Source: Rheinheimera sp.
Lineage (GTDB): Bacteria; Pseudomonadota; Gammaproteobacteria; Enterobacterales; Alteromonadaceae
Assembly: GCA_003482455.1 (NCBI GenBank)
Contig: DMYW01000021.1
Span: 4,696 to 68,695, forward strand
Length of the DNA: 64,000 bases
Reading direction: 5' to 3'
In this document: positions 17,289 through 26,137 of the stretch, one piece after another
How the letters are laid out: the number at the start of each line of letters is the position of its first letter
Numbering within the stretch: the first letter of the stretch is position 1
Notes under the pieces: model-generated
What the model saw: the letters and a program-made list of their open reading frames with translations, nothing else
Database searches by the model: none
Told to the model about the DNA's origin: nothing
Translations under genes and position numbers: made by a program

Positions 17289-18146
17289 CTAGGGCGCTTT
17301 GCACGAGCCCAGCGGCCGTTTTGCCAATTCAAACAGGTCGCTGATGCTACTGCCGCTGAAGGTCAGTTGCAGGTTGTTGCTGTCGGTTAACTCGACCGAC
17401 AAAATGGCGTGGCTGTATTGCAAGGTGGTGGCGATATGCTGCACGCCAGGACAGGCGGTATAGAAACCCCGTTCTTTTTTCATCACTTTGCGTTTGTAGC
17501 AGCTTTTGTCGTCAAAGGCGTCTGGGCAATACTCTTCTTCCACTTCGACCTCGTGCTCGCAATAGTCTGAATAGGTGCAAGATTCGTGGGTGATCCGATC
17601 AAACGGCGCTGAATCGTCGAGCCAATTTAAACGAAAACTGCCATGGTGCTCTTGCAGCTGTAATACGATAGAACCGCGCTGCCAACGCGCATTCTCCAAC
17701 GGCACCACCAGTTTTTTGTCTGCCTGCTTGAGCATCAATTCACGAACTTGTTTGGAGGCGGGTTCCACGGCCATCACCACTTCGGCGGCACCGGTTTGAA
17801 AGCCAGCCAAACTCGACGGCGGCACAGGCGTTGCAGCACTGCTCACTGGGGCCGACGTGACGGAAACGGCCACAGTTTGCGGGCTTGTTTGCGCGCCATC
17901 AGTGGCCGTGGTACTCGTTGCTACTATGTTGGTTTGGCTTGGGCTTGCCGCCGCTGGATTAGCTGTTGCTGGCTTGGCTGTTGCTGGGTTAGGCATTACT
18001 GGATTAGGTACTTCGGCGTTAGGCGCTACGCTTTGCATCACTATATGCCCCGGCACGCGGACGGTTTGACTGCACGCAACTAACCCAAAGCAAACGAACG
18101 CCAACCCCACTTGCACACCAAGCCGCTGTGGCCATGTTCTGTTCAT
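17289..18146 (-). CDS. lipoprotein with Pro/Ala-rich pentapeptide repeat linker, unknown function
   Basis: A 285-aa protein from the ATG at 18146, which has GGAGG closely upstream; a longer frame to 18182 lacks support. The N-terminal signal ends in a lipobox (GLVACSQ). A low-complexity linker follows with about five degenerate 5-residue units (NPVMP, NPATA, KPATA, NPAAA, SPSQT), encoded by 15-bp DNA repeats. The C-terminal folded part (about residues 130-285) has several Cys, an acidic EVEVEEEYC stretch and probably disulfides, fitting a periplasmic domain anchored to a membrane. I do not recognise the domain. The linker length is likely variable between strains. Confidence 0.7.
   Translation of the reverse strand: MNRTWPQRLGVQVGLAFVCFGLVACSQTVRVPGHIVMQSVAPNAEVPNPVMPNPATAKPATANPAAASPSQTNIVATSTTATDGAQTSPQTVAVSVTSAPVSSAATPVPPSSLAGFQTGAAEVVMAVEPASKQVRELMLKQADKKLVVPLENARWQRGSIVLQLQEHHGSFRLNWLDDSAPFDRITHESCTYSDYCEHEVEVEEEYCPDAFDDKSCYKRKVMKKERGFYTACPGVQHIATTLQYSHAILSVELTDSNNLQLTFSGSSISDLFELAKRPLGSCKAP
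17960..18045. repeat. degenerate 15-bp coding repeats
   Basis: Repeated GCTGTTGCTGG/TTAGG-type units encode the Pro-Ala pentapeptides of the lipoprotein gene. Copies differ in a few bases. Confidence 0.6.
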
Positions 18147-18447
18147 AGATCCTCCATTGATTGACTCATTCCTTTTCAGCATGGCTAGCCTAGATGAATC
18201 ATAGATGACTGAATGTTAACAATTTTTTGCTAATATTCGCCGTAAATTCCAGCGCCGAACCCGCTCACCAGCCCAGCGCAAAACCGCCGGTGCAGCCCCC
18301 AAAAACCGTCTGGCGCTATACCAACAGCGCAGCATGGACAAGCAGTGACTGCTTTGCACACGCCCGGCACTTTGCATCGCCAGTTGCTGACCGAACTGCG
18401 ATTGGGTTAGGCTGTTTTTTTACGTTCGTGCAACAAAGGCAACCTCC

Positions 18448-18948
18448 ATGACCAAACCAACAACCATCGCCGCTGTATTGCTGGGCTCACTCGCCCTGTA
18501 TAGCCATAGCAGCAGCGCAAAACCCATCAGCGGCTGGGAAGTATGTGACTTAATGAAAGAAGGTTTTAGCGCCCACACTTACAGCGGCGGCCCCGGCGAA
18601 GGGTGCGTGTTTAATGTCGATGGTGCGGAAGGGGAATCACTGCAAATTGCCGTGTCGCCGAAACTGACGCCGGACACTTATGAGACCATGGTAAAGATGT
18701 ACAAAGCCATGTATACCGAAAAACCGCCGTATGGCGATGAACCGCCACCATCCAAGCCGCTGAACATCTGCGACGGCGGCTATGAGATCATCAATCCGGG
18801 CCGTGGCGGCGATGAAAAACCGCAGCGTTATGGTTATTTCACCTGTGGCGGCAATATTTTTGATATCTCCGCCACCGGCGACAAAGCCATTGCCCACTAC
18901 GAAGCGCTAGCCAACGCCACCATTAAATATCGGGCGACGCGGGACTAA
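18448..18948 (+). CDS. small secreted protein, unknown
   Basis: A 166-aa protein with a signal peptide (MTKPTTIAAVLLGSLALYSH, cleavage near SSAKP). The mature part is about 140 residues with four Cys (EVCDLM, GEGCVF, NICDGG, YFTCGG), likely forming two disulfides, so it is probably periplasmic or secreted. AAAGG lies about nine bases before the ATG. It converges on the SGNH gene at 18989 with a hairpin between them. No family recognised. Confidence 0.65.
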   Translation: MTKPTTIAAVLLGSLALYSHSSSAKPISGWEVCDLMKEGFSAHTYSGGPGEGCVFNVDGAEGESLQIAVSPKLTPDTYETMVKMYKAMYTEKPPYGDEPPPSKPLNICDGGYEIINPGRGGDEKPQRYGYFTCGGNIFDISATGDKAIAHYEALANATIKYRATRD

Positions 18949-18961
18949 CAGGTCAGTTGCA

Positions 18962-18987
18962 CGCCATGCCAATGCACTGGCATGGCG
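18962..18987. terminator. hairpin between convergent genes
   Basis: A 10-bp perfect stem CGCCATGCCA/TGGCATGGCG (18962-18971 with 18978-18987) sits between convergent genes. There is no clear T-run, so termination strength is uncertain. Confidence 0.55.
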
Positions 18988-18988
18988 C

Positions 18989-20200
18989 TTACGGCGTATT
19001 AATCTGCTGCTGCAGGGCTTGATAAAACCGGTCGGCGCTTAAGTAATACCCTTCTTTACTTAAATGCACCATGTCAGGGCGCATCAGCTCGGGCGTTTGT
19101 TTCAGCCAGTTATTGACGATGCAATTTCCCCCCATCGCCGCCGCCCAATCCCAGTACAAGGTTTTTTCTTGTTTGGCGATCTTCAACTGGCTTTGTTGCA
19201 CATCCAGCAGCGCCGGTGGCAGTGGCAAGCTGCAATTGGTTTTGCGAAACGGCGGTTTGTTTTTTGCCGACGCCGGCGCGCCCACCAGCAACACGGCCGC
19301 TTTCGGGTTTAGCTGGCGCAATAGCCGAATGGTTTTGACCAACTCCTGTTCATAGGTCGCCACTTGGAAGTCGTTGGAAAACGCTTCATTGGTGCCATAC
19401 GCCAAGATGATCAGTTCAGGGCTGCGCCAGCTGAGTTGCTGCTTGAGCGTCGCCACATCCCAGCGATTGATCACCGCCGCGACCGATCCTGTGATACCAA
19501 GCGCATCCAGTGTCACCCCGGGCGCGTTTTTATCCAATACGATGCCAGCCAACTTGCCCCCTTTGGGCGCCAGTAGCTTGACGCCATCGAGCTGGCTGCC
19601 GTCAATGGCCATTTCGACATGCCGCCATGCCGCGCGGCTTTTTTCGGTATTTTTAAGCGCTTGTTGTTTGCCGTTGGCTAGCTTGACCTTCCACGCATCG
19701 TGCGGCGCTTGTTGCCACAAATGCAAGGTCCAAGCGCCTGGCAACAACGGCTCTTTGATGTTAATTTCCAGTGTGCTGCTGGCGGTTGGCTTTTGGATCA
19801 AACCGCCCAGTGGGAACGTGCCCGTGTGGTTGGGCTGTTTACTGTCCACCACTTGCCATTTTTTCGGGTGACGCAACAACACCTGCGCCGAGCGCTGGTT
19901 TGGAATATAGCCAGGGGTGAGCCAACCGATGCCGGCATTGCCGTAGTCTCGTTGTAGCGATTGCCGCAGCTGCCCGGTGAAATAATCACCGGCGGTGTGC
20001 GAATCGCCCAGCTGCAAGATACGCAGCGGCCGCAGCCGCGTTTTGCTTTTCACGTCCCGAAAACTTTGCCACAAGGCGTTGGCATTGGCATCACCAAAGT
20101 TCTGGATCTGCACTTGCGCTGGATTGGTGCTCGGCGCGGCTTGGCTGCTGCAGGTCAGCAGCACACTCATCAACGCCAGTAGCGTTACAACAGACTTCAT
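18989..20200 (-). CDS. SGNH/GDSL-type hydrolase or acyltransferase, secreted
   Basis: A 403-aa protein with a signal peptide (LLTCSSQAAPS). Block I of the SGNH fold is LQLGDSHTAGDYF near residue 65 (nucleophile Ser in GDSH), block III is YGTNEAF, and block V is the late DMVHLSKEGYYL with the Asp-x-x-His pair. Proteins of this kind act on the periplasmic side, adding or removing O-acyl groups on polysaccharides, often with an MBOAT partner. The ATG overlaps the stop of the upstream SGNH gene (TAATG). It is the third gene of an MBOAT-SGNH-SGNH operon. Confidence 0.82.
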   Translation of the reverse strand: MKSVVTLLALMSVLLTCSSQAAPSTNPAQVQIQNFGDANANALWQSFRDVKSKTRLRPLRILQLGDSHTAGDYFTGQLRQSLQRDYGNAGIGWLTPGYIPNQRSAQVLLRHPKKWQVVDSKQPNHTGTFPLGGLIQKPTASSTLEINIKEPLLPGAWTLHLWQQAPHDAWKVKLANGKQQALKNTEKSRAAWRHVEMAIDGSQLDGVKLLAPKGGKLAGIVLDKNAPGVTLDALGITGSVAAVINRWDVATLKQQLSWRSPELIILAYGTNEAFSNDFQVATYEQELVKTIRLLRQLNPKAAVLLVGAPASAKNKPPFRKTNCSLPLPPALLDVQQSQLKIAKQEKTLYWDWAAAMGGNCIVNNWLKQTPELMRPDMVHLSKEGYYLSADRFYQALQQQINTP

Positions 20201-21738
20201 TAGGATTTTTTCTTCACAACAGGGAGTTTAAATTGCACCAAGGTCAGCTTGGTTAGTAGTTTTTGGCCTTGGACGGTGAAATGAATGCCGTCGTCGGTGC
20301 GCAGCATCACGCTGCCGCGTTCAGGGAGTTCGATAAACCGCGTATACGTCACACCGTCGGTGGTCAGCACCGGCGCTGTGTCGATAAACCGCGCGGTATC
20401 GGCAAAATTGGCGATCTCCGCTTGGTACAGTTGGTTAAGCTGTGGGATCTTGGCTTTGATATCCTCGCGGCCCATCGGCGGCGTGCTGAGCCAAATTACC
20501 CGCGTGTTGTGCGCTTTGGCGATCTCTAAAATGCTGCGCACTCGCTCGCGGTAGATCTCGTTCCAGCGATCCGAAGCAAAACGAATATATTTGCCTTTAA
20601 TCGTCATGTCCCATGGATCATTGGCGCCCATAAACACGATCAACACGTTAAACGATTGTTTTTCAAAGGCGCCGCGCACCGCATCAGGCCAATTGTAAAA
20701 CGCCGGATAGGTCAGACCCGTGCTATGGCGGCTCATATCCACAGTTTGGATCTGATGTTTGCGATTAAACCGCGCCACCAGATGCGGCGCTAACCCTTGC
20801 ATCAAGGAATCGCCAATCAGCAACACCCGGTCGTTGGCGTTTAATGCAATATGCCCCGCTTCATCGATGGCGCTTAATGTTGCAATAGTGCTGGCCGTTG
20901 GCTCAGTGCTGGCGGGCGCAGCGTCGGCTGGCGCAGCCGCTGATTGTGTTGCAGCCGCTGTTTGCGTAGCAGCTTCGGCCGGTGCAGGCGCAGCAGCCGC
21001 GGTTTGCGTTGCAGCTTCGGTCGGTGCAGGCGCAGCAGATTGCGCTGTCGTTGCCGCAGCGCTGCTGGTTACTTCAGCTTTGGCTTGTGCTGCTGGCTGT
21101 GCCGCGGCGGAATCCGTGACAGGCTCGCCCGACACCGCATCGGCAGCAGTATCATCGGCGTAGGCGCTTTTGGCCGGTTTGCCGGTTTGCGCGGCAATCA
21201 GTTTTGCCGTCGCGGCGGCGGCGGCTTTGGCATCAAAGCCTTTGCTACGAGTTGTGGCATCGTTGACCGTGCGACTAGCGTCTTCAGCCGGCTCGGCGAC
21301 AGGCTGGCTTGCCGCGTTTGGCGTTGCCGCCGTGCTTACTGCCGTGCTTGCTGCAGCTGAAGGTTTGCTCGGCGCGTCTGTTGCAGATTGGCTAGCGGCG
21401 ACTTGCGGGTTCGCTGCATCGGCCTGCGCTGCTGGCTCGTCATCCACCAGATCATCCACCGCCAACTCATCATCGTTGGCTAGGTCTTGGGCAGTCTGCG
21501 CTGGCCACGGCGCGCGGCCTTGTTCGAACAACCAGGCTTGTGCAGCTTGCCAAGGCGCCAATACGTTCGGCGTGTTCTCTTCGCCGAGCAGTTCGCTGAG
21601 CGACGGCGGCGGCGCCACATCCAACAAAATGTGCCGACTTTGTTGCCAATACAGCACCAACGAATGACTTTTCAGCAGCGCCAACAACAAGGCGCTGAGG
21701 GTAAATGCGTACAAGGCTGAATAACGACTAGATTTCAT
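20200..21738 (-). CDS. DUF459-like SGNH protein, membrane-anchored with Ala-rich linker
   Basis: A 512-aa protein from the ATG at 21738, five bases after the MBOAT stop. There is one N-terminal membrane helix (YAFTLSALLLALL), then an acidic and Ala/Thr/Gln-rich low-complexity linker of about 200 residues. The C-terminal SGNH domain has LLIGDSLMQGL, FMGANDPWD and DGIHFTVQGQ (Ser, Gly/Asn, Asp-x-x-His). The family, often listed as DUF459, is periplasmic. With MBOAT it probably transfers acyl groups to a surface glycan. The linker contains a 42-bp in-frame duplication. The linker may span the periplasm towards the substrate. Confidence 0.82.
   Translation of the reverse strand: MKSSRYSALYAFTLSALLLALLKSHSLVLYWQQSRHILLDVAPPPSLSELLGEENTPNVLAPWQAAQAWLFEQGRAPWPAQTAQDLANDDELAVDDLVDDEPAAQADAANPQVAASQSATDAPSKPSAAASTAVSTAATPNAASQPVAEPAEDASRTVNDATTRSKGFDAKAAAAATAKLIAAQTGKPAKSAYADDTAADAVSGEPVTDSAAAQPAAQAKAEVTSSAAATTAQSAAPAPTEAATQTAAAAPAPAEAATQTAAATQSAAAPADAAPASTEPTASTIATLSAIDEAGHIALNANDRVLLIGDSLMQGLAPHLVARFNRKHQIQTVDMSRHSTGLTYPAFYNWPDAVRGAFEKQSFNVLIVFMGANDPWDMTIKGKYIRFASDRWNEIYRERVRSILEIAKAHNTRVIWLSTPPMGREDIKAKIPQLNQLYQAEIANFADTARFIDTAPVLTTDGVTYTRFIELPERGSVMLRTDDGIHFTVQGQKLLTKLTLVQFKLPVVKKKS
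20961..21044. repeat. 42-bp direct repeat inside the SGNH linker
   Basis: Two adjacent near-identical 42-base units (20961-21002 and 21003-21044) encode 14-residue Ala/Pro/Thr-rich copies of a PAPAEAATQTAA type. The in-frame unit suggests slippage-driven length change. Confidence 0.7.
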
Positions 21739-21743
21739 ATCCG

Positions 21744-23132
21744 TTAAAATCCGAAATAAATAAAGCCCGGCATACCTGCCGGTGCCAACGCCAACACCAC
21801 TAACACCACCGCGGTGAACAACACGCTTTGTTGCCACCACACCAGCTTACGCAAGGTGTTCACGCCTGTATCCATCAACCATTGAGCGCGCCGCGCGCCG
21901 ACAAAAAAGCCGGTCATCGCCAGGGCAAACAACAACCAATTCAGTTGCGGGGCTTGCTCTAGGCGCAAAAAGCCTTGGCTGTAACTGGCAAACGAATCCC
22001 AGTCGCTGGAGCGAAACAACAACCAGCCAAAACAGACAAACAAAAAGGTGAACAGTTGCGTCAGCGCACTTGGCCATTGCAGCTTGATAAACCGCTGCCA
22101 GCAGTTTTGTAAAATCAGGCCAACCCCATGCCAGACACCCCACACCACAAACGTCAGGCTCGCGCCGTGCCACAAGCCGGAAATGGTCATGGCGGCCAAT
22201 AAATTCAGTTGAGTGCGGCCAAACCCTGCGCGGTTGCCGCCAAAGGAGATGTAGACGTAATCGCGGATCCAACGCGACAAGGTGACATGCCAGCGCCGCC
22301 AGAAATCACTCAAATCCGTCGCCAAATAAGGTTGGTTAAAGTTCATCGGCAAGCTAAAGCCGAGTAACAATGCAAAGGCGGTAACGATGTCGGTGTAACC
22401 CGAAAAATCGAAAAACAGCTGCCAGGCGTAGGCAAACAACGCCACCAGCAAATCAACGGCGCCGTAGCTGTCTGGGCTGGCAAATACCGGGTCGACAAAA
22501 CTCTCCGCCAACCAAGCGGCCAGCCAAATCTTTTTGATCAAGGCGCTGACCACCAACATCAAGGCCAGCTCGACCGACTGGATCTGCCGAGCGCTGGTTT
22601 GCTGAATTTGCGTCAGCAGTTCGCTGGGGCGACAAATTGGCCCGGCCAACAAGGTGGGGAAAAATGACAGATGCAATAAACCGTCGGCATAACTGGCGGC
22701 CGACCGCTCCCCGCGCCCAACACTAATCAGGTACGCAATGCCTTGGAAGGTGTAAAACGAAATGCCGACCGGCAGGATAAATTCCAATACTGGCAAACTG
22801 GCGCCGTTAAACAGCGGGGCCAGCCAAAACAACAAGTCTTCTCGAAAGAAGTTGTAGTACTTAAACAACCCTAAGTTGGCCACCGCCAACACAATCCCCG
22901 CCACCATCGGCGCTTTGCGCGACGGCCCGGCAAAGCGCGCGAGCGTTAATATCACCAGCGAAAAGCCGACTAATTGCAGCGCAAAGGTGACAGAAAACGT
23001 GGCGTAAAACGCGTAGCTGGCCAAAAGCAGCAACAGATTTTGGGCTTTATTGCCCGCGACATTGCCAAGCCACCAGTAGATCCATAAAAAGGCGGCGAAG
23101 GACAAGCCAAATTCTGGCGATAAATAATGCAT
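21744..23132 (-). CDS. MBOAT-family O-acyltransferase (AlgI-like)
   Basis: A 462-aa polytopic membrane protein with roughly 10-12 hydrophobic segments. The MBOAT hallmark is visible in the second half: FWRRWHVTLSRWIRDYVYI, then GLWHGASLTFVVWGVWHG, which holds the conserved membrane-embedded His. AlgI-type proteins pass acyl (usually acetyl) groups across the inner membrane for O-acylation of alginate, cellulose or other exopolysaccharides. It is followed after five bases by an SGNH gene and then a second SGNH gene, the usual partners. No alginate or cellulose synthase genes lie in the window, so the target polymer is unknown. Confidence 0.9.
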   Translation of the reverse strand: MHYLSPEFGLSFAAFLWIYWWLGNVAGNKAQNLLLLLASYAFYATFSVTFALQLVGFSLVILTLARFAGPSRKAPMVAGIVLAVANLGLFKYYNFFREDLLFWLAPLFNGASLPVLEFILPVGISFYTFQGIAYLISVGRGERSAASYADGLLHLSFFPTLLAGPICRPSELLTQIQQTSARQIQSVELALMLVVSALIKKIWLAAWLAESFVDPVFASPDSYGAVDLLVALFAYAWQLFFDFSGYTDIVTAFALLLGFSLPMNFNQPYLATDLSDFWRRWHVTLSRWIRDYVYISFGGNRAGFGRTQLNLLAAMTISGLWHGASLTFVVWGVWHGVGLILQNCWQRFIKLQWPSALTQLFTFLFVCFGWLLFRSSDWDSFASYSQGFLRLEQAPQLNWLLFALAMTGFFVGARRAQWLMDTGVNTLRKLVWWQQSVLFTAVVLVVLALAPAGMPGFIYFGF

Positions 23133-23236
23133 AGTACAGTCCGTGTAGCGGAAAACAGTAGGCGTGGGTTCGAGCGAAAAAGCACTGCGGCGATTTGCTA
23201 TAAGGGCTGGATTTTATCGACTCTTGGGCTCGGACG

Positions 23237-23713
23237 CTACGTTAATTTTGGGTCAAGACGCTGCAGTTGCCGCGTGCCGTGCCAATAAAAACCGCCAAAC
23301 ACACAACACACCAACGAACTCGTCCACCAAAAGGCCAAGGAATTTTGTTGCACCATCGGGTGGTCAACCAGCACAGGCAACACAAAACCCGCAACCCCAC
23401 GCAGCAGATACACAGCCGTGATCACCCACAACCCAGGCACCAGCAGCGGCAGCGGCAGCGGCAGCCGCCGAATCAGCCCAGCGCCTGAAAACGCCAACAA
23501 GCCCCAGCCACACAAGAACGCGCTGATCAACAAGGTCAGCACGACCGGCATCAGCTCCCCCGCCTCCACTTGGCGGGCAATCCGCTCACCCGCCCCCATC
23601 CAACGATACCAATCCGCCCCACCGGCAATACACACCAGATGCATCAAGGCACCAACAAAGCTGCAGCAGCCGGCGATGACGAGTGACGGGTTTGATTTAA
23701 TGGCTGATGGCAT
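23237..23713 (-). CDS. small integral membrane protein, unknown
   Basis: About 158 aa from the ATG at 23713, with an AAGG ribosome site upstream. There are four predicted transmembrane segments (LVIAGCCSFVGALMH, PVVLTLLISAFLC, LLVPGLWVITAVY, FWWTSSLVCCVFGGF), and the C-terminus is basic. No family recognised with confidence. It is upstream of the MBOAT operon on the same strand with about a 100-base gap, so it could be cotranscribed. Confidence 0.6.
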   Translation of the reverse strand: MPSAIKSNPSLVIAGCCSFVGALMHLVCIAGGADWYRWMGAGERIARQVEAGELMPVVLTLLISAFLCGWGLLAFSGAGLIRRLPLPLPLLVPGLWVITAVYLLRGVAGFVLPVLVDHPMVQQNSLAFWWTSSLVCCVFGGFYWHGTRQLQRLDPKLT

Positions 23714-23958
23714 AGCTGGCCTTTTTGGTGGGAGATGGGGTGGCCTGAGTTGAATGGCCTTAGGCATCTCATCATGCGTTTGCTTTGATTAAAACCCCAA
23801 GGACTATTCTTCAGGATCGCAACAGGTTAGTTAATATTCCTCGTCACCCCCTGAAGTGACAGTTCATAAGCTGCAGGTAGGCAATAAGCATTGGGTGTCC
23901 CGCCTGGCACTCGCTATTCCGGTACAAAGATGCTGTAACCTTTGTAGCGCTGGGTATC

Positions 23959-24405
23959 CTACGAGGCTTTTTTCTTTATCAACTTTCTTTTTTTGAAGAA
24001 GGCCTCGACTTTGAAGTGAATAAAGATATACGCAATCATCAGCCACAGCGAGTATCCAATGACATAGTCGAAAATGTTAGGCTTATAAATCGGCAATGGT
24101 GTAGGAAGTAAACCTTGCTGTTGGTACTTGGCGATTAATTCATCCGTCAACGTGTAGTAGAAGCCTTCATTACCTGTTTTTGGTCTAAGCACTGGGCCAT
24201 GGTCAATAAAATAAAGGCCTGCAATAAAAAATCTGATCGTTGTTCGCTCCGCCAACACAAGCGATTCGCCGCCTTCACCTGTTATTTCTACATCTTGTAG
24301 GTAATGGAGGCTATCTCTTTCCCCAAAATACATGTGTGCGCGAGCAGTTGCATCGGTGCAAACGAATCCTAAAAATAAAACAGTAAAAGCTGCAAAAATT
24401 TTCAC
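23959..24405 (-). CDS. hypothetical membrane-attached exported protein
   Basis: A 148-aa protein starting at GTG, with AAGGGA nine bases upstream. A signal peptide (MKIFAAFTVLFLGFVC) precedes an extracytoplasmic domain of about 85 residues. A single C-terminal membrane helix (YVIGYSLWLMIAYIFIHF) is followed by a Lys-rich cytoplasmic tail. Function unknown. It lies in a region that is clearly AT-richer than the rest of the window. Confidence 0.55.
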   Translation of the reverse strand: MKIFAAFTVLFLGFVCTDATARAHMYFGERDSLHYLQDVEITGEGGESLVLAERTTIRFFIAGLYFIDHGPVLRPKTGNEGFYYTLTDELIAKYQQQGLLPTPLPIYKPNIFDYVIGYSLWLMIAYIFIHFKVEAFFKKRKLIKKKAS

Positions 24406-24487
24406 TTTAAATTCCCTTTGTGTCTATCTGCTGTAGTAGCATTGAAATAAATAACCAAGACACATTTTTTATGGATATGCACTGATT

Positions 24488-24919
24488 TTAATGATGCACG
24501 ACTTGAAGCGTTTCAACAGATTTTACGATGTCATTTTCCCTACCCGTAGCTCGAAGCACCGTGTTATCTTTCCCGAACCACCCGTTAGAACAAACTCTTC
24601 CGAAACCATACAATTTATTGCTACGCCCATCCTTGTCTACTACATAAATATATTCACCTAAAATTTTATTTCTACCACTCCCATCACATTTAAACTCCTC
24701 TGTATATGGAACACCACCGTCAATATCGAGCAATATACCACCAAACCCTTTTGATATTCCTATAAATGAAGGAAATAACAAAGCAGCAAACATTAAGTAT
24801 AATACAATAGCTATTGCGAAGTTTTTCAACGAATCCATTGTAGGAATTCGCTCTTTCCCTCGTATAAAGAAAAATACCCCCAAAAAAAATACAAGAAATA
24901 TATAGAACAACAATAGCAT
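24488..24919 (-). CDS. hypothetical membrane protein in AT-rich island
   Basis: About 143 aa from the ATG at 24919 (AAAGGG eight bases upstream). It has two hydrophobic helices near the N-terminus, then a polar domain with two Cys (FKCDGS, RVCSNG). In the last 200 bases before its middle, a second frame on the same strand (24720-25055) is also open and begins with a convincing membrane helix (ITIALMFAALGSE). The two frames could be one protein broken by a frameshift, or two overlapping genes. Function unknown. Confidence 0.5.
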   Translation of the reverse strand: MLLLFYIFLVFFLGVFFFIRGKERIPTMDSLKNFAIAIVLYLMFAALLFPSFIGISKGFGGILLDIDGGVPYTEEFKCDGSGRNKILGEYIYVVDKDGRSNKLYGFGRVCSNGWFGKDNTVLRATGRENDIVKSVETLQVVHH

Positions 24920-25055
24920 ACCACCCACCCTTTAATATAAAAGATTTAATGATATACGATGAATACAATATCTCAGAACCAAGCGCAGCAAACATCAGCG
25001 CAATAGTAATGAGATGACTAAAAAAACAAAGCCTTCTACAAAATATGTAAAACAT
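24720..25055 (-). CDS. overlapping hydrophobic frame, possible 5' part of a frameshifted gene
   Basis: A 111-codon frame whose first 45 residues look like a real membrane N-terminus (MFYIFCRRLCFFSHLITIAL). After about 24930 it runs under the 24488-24919 gene, where the other frame looks more protein-like. Weak ribosome site. Low confidence as an independent gene. Confidence 0.25.
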   Translation of the reverse strand: MFYIFCRRLCFFSHLITIALMFAALGSEILYSSYIIKSFILKGGWYAIVVLYISCIFFGGIFLYTRERANSYNGFVEKLRNSYCIILNVCCFVISFIYRNIKRVWWYIARY

Positions 25056-25114
25056 CGAACACCCACTAATTTATTTTAAGACCGCTTTTTTGGTAAACAT
25101 GCCTGATTGGACAA

Positions 25115-25159
25115 CCACTGTAATTTTTTGTGAACCAAAATAGAAGGAAATTACAGTGG
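25115..25159. terminator. 12-bp inverted repeat at the 3' end of the lipoprotein gene
   Basis: CCACTGTAATTT (25115-25126) and AAATTACAGTGG (25148-25159) are perfect complements across 21 bases. The second arm contains the stop codon of the 25151 gene. There is no T-run, so it may be an mRNA 3'-end hairpin rather than a classic terminator. Confidence 0.5.
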
Positions 25160-26137
25160 CTGAATTAGGTGGTTAGCTGGATCTTTGTTTGGCAAAATCA
25201 GCATTCCATTTACTCTAATGTTTTTGTCATAATCGTATTTAGTGACAGGCATTTTTATAACATCAGGCCGTGTCTCAAATGGCCATTCTTGGTGAAAAAT
25301 CAATTTTTTTTCAGGAACCCAAAGGTAACTCCCGTACCAGTTATCGAAGACCTTCGTCAACTTTCTACCTGGTTCTATAATATACACAGGCTTCTCGCCG
25401 TCTACATCCCACTTCGCTGCCGCCAAAAACGATATTTTTCCATCAACAAGCTTGGCGTCAAGCATATGAAGATCTGGCTGAATATCAAATTCATTGACTT
25501 CAGTTGTTCCAGTCCGCACATCAATATAAATTGTTTTGTACTTCTCTTTTTTTGAAAACACCGGAAAAACAATCAAATTTCCATTTGATAAAAATGCCAA
25601 TCTATAAAATTGGGATAGACTGCCAAACATATCATCTTTCCAGTCCGAATCAAGCCACGGCCTAATTAATGAAATATCAATACTTCTTATAATTTTCTTT
25701 GAATATATATCAAATATGTTCACGCTTAAATGACAGAACGTCGCCATCATCCCGTTGTGGATTGGTTCGCGTAGCGGGTCTGATTGATCGCATGTATTCC
25801 AAGATATTTCCCCCTTCCTTATCCACTTATTTTTTTGCAGATCCAGCCCGTAAATACCAGCGAGCCGAACGAGGCCAACTTTTTCCTCTTGCATACTATC
25901 GATCGAGATTTTGTCTTCAAAACTTACACTTAGAAAAATGACTGACTTTGCGGCGACAACCTCTTCCAATTGATAGTTTAATCTGGATTTTTTCTTCTCC
26001 AGAACAAAATGTAATTTATCGTTATAAAAATACCAATCGCCACTATCAGATATACTATTTTCGTAGTCAGTACCACCTGAACATGAAAATAAACTCAGCA
26101 GTGTAAAAATGCAGAGAAACAAAGTAGAAAACTTCAT
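25151..26137 (-). CDS. hypothetical lipoprotein, beta-rich, in AT-rich island
   Basis: A 328-aa protein with a lipoprotein signal (LLSLFSCSGG, lipobox Cys at about residue 19). The mature part has many short beta segments with aromatic turns (DSGDWYFYNDKL, NWYGSYLWVPEKKLIFH) and might be a small propeller, but I recognise no family. AGGAGG lies about 12 bases before the ATG, a long spacing. Codon use is AT-rich compared with flanking genes, suggesting horizontal acquisition. Confidence 0.6.
   Translation of the reverse strand: MKFSTLFLCIFTLLSLFSCSGGTDYENSISDSGDWYFYNDKLHFVLEKKKSRLNYQLEEVVAAKSVIFLSVSFEDKISIDSMQEEKVGLVRLAGIYGLDLQKNKWIRKGEISWNTCDQSDPLREPIHNGMMATFCHLSVNIFDIYSKKIIRSIDISLIRPWLDSDWKDDMFGSLSQFYRLAFLSNGNLIVFPVFSKKEKYKTIYIDVRTGTTEVNEFDIQPDLHMLDAKLVDGKISFLAAAKWDVDGEKPVYIIEPGRKLTKVFDNWYGSYLWVPEKKLIFHQEWPFETRPDVIKMPVTKYDYDKNIRVNGMLILPNKDPANHLIQPL

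Noticed and set aside
18227..18451. 74-codon plus-strand frame before the small secreted protein
   Set aside because: Overlaps the next start codon and has no coding pattern; treated as leader sequence.
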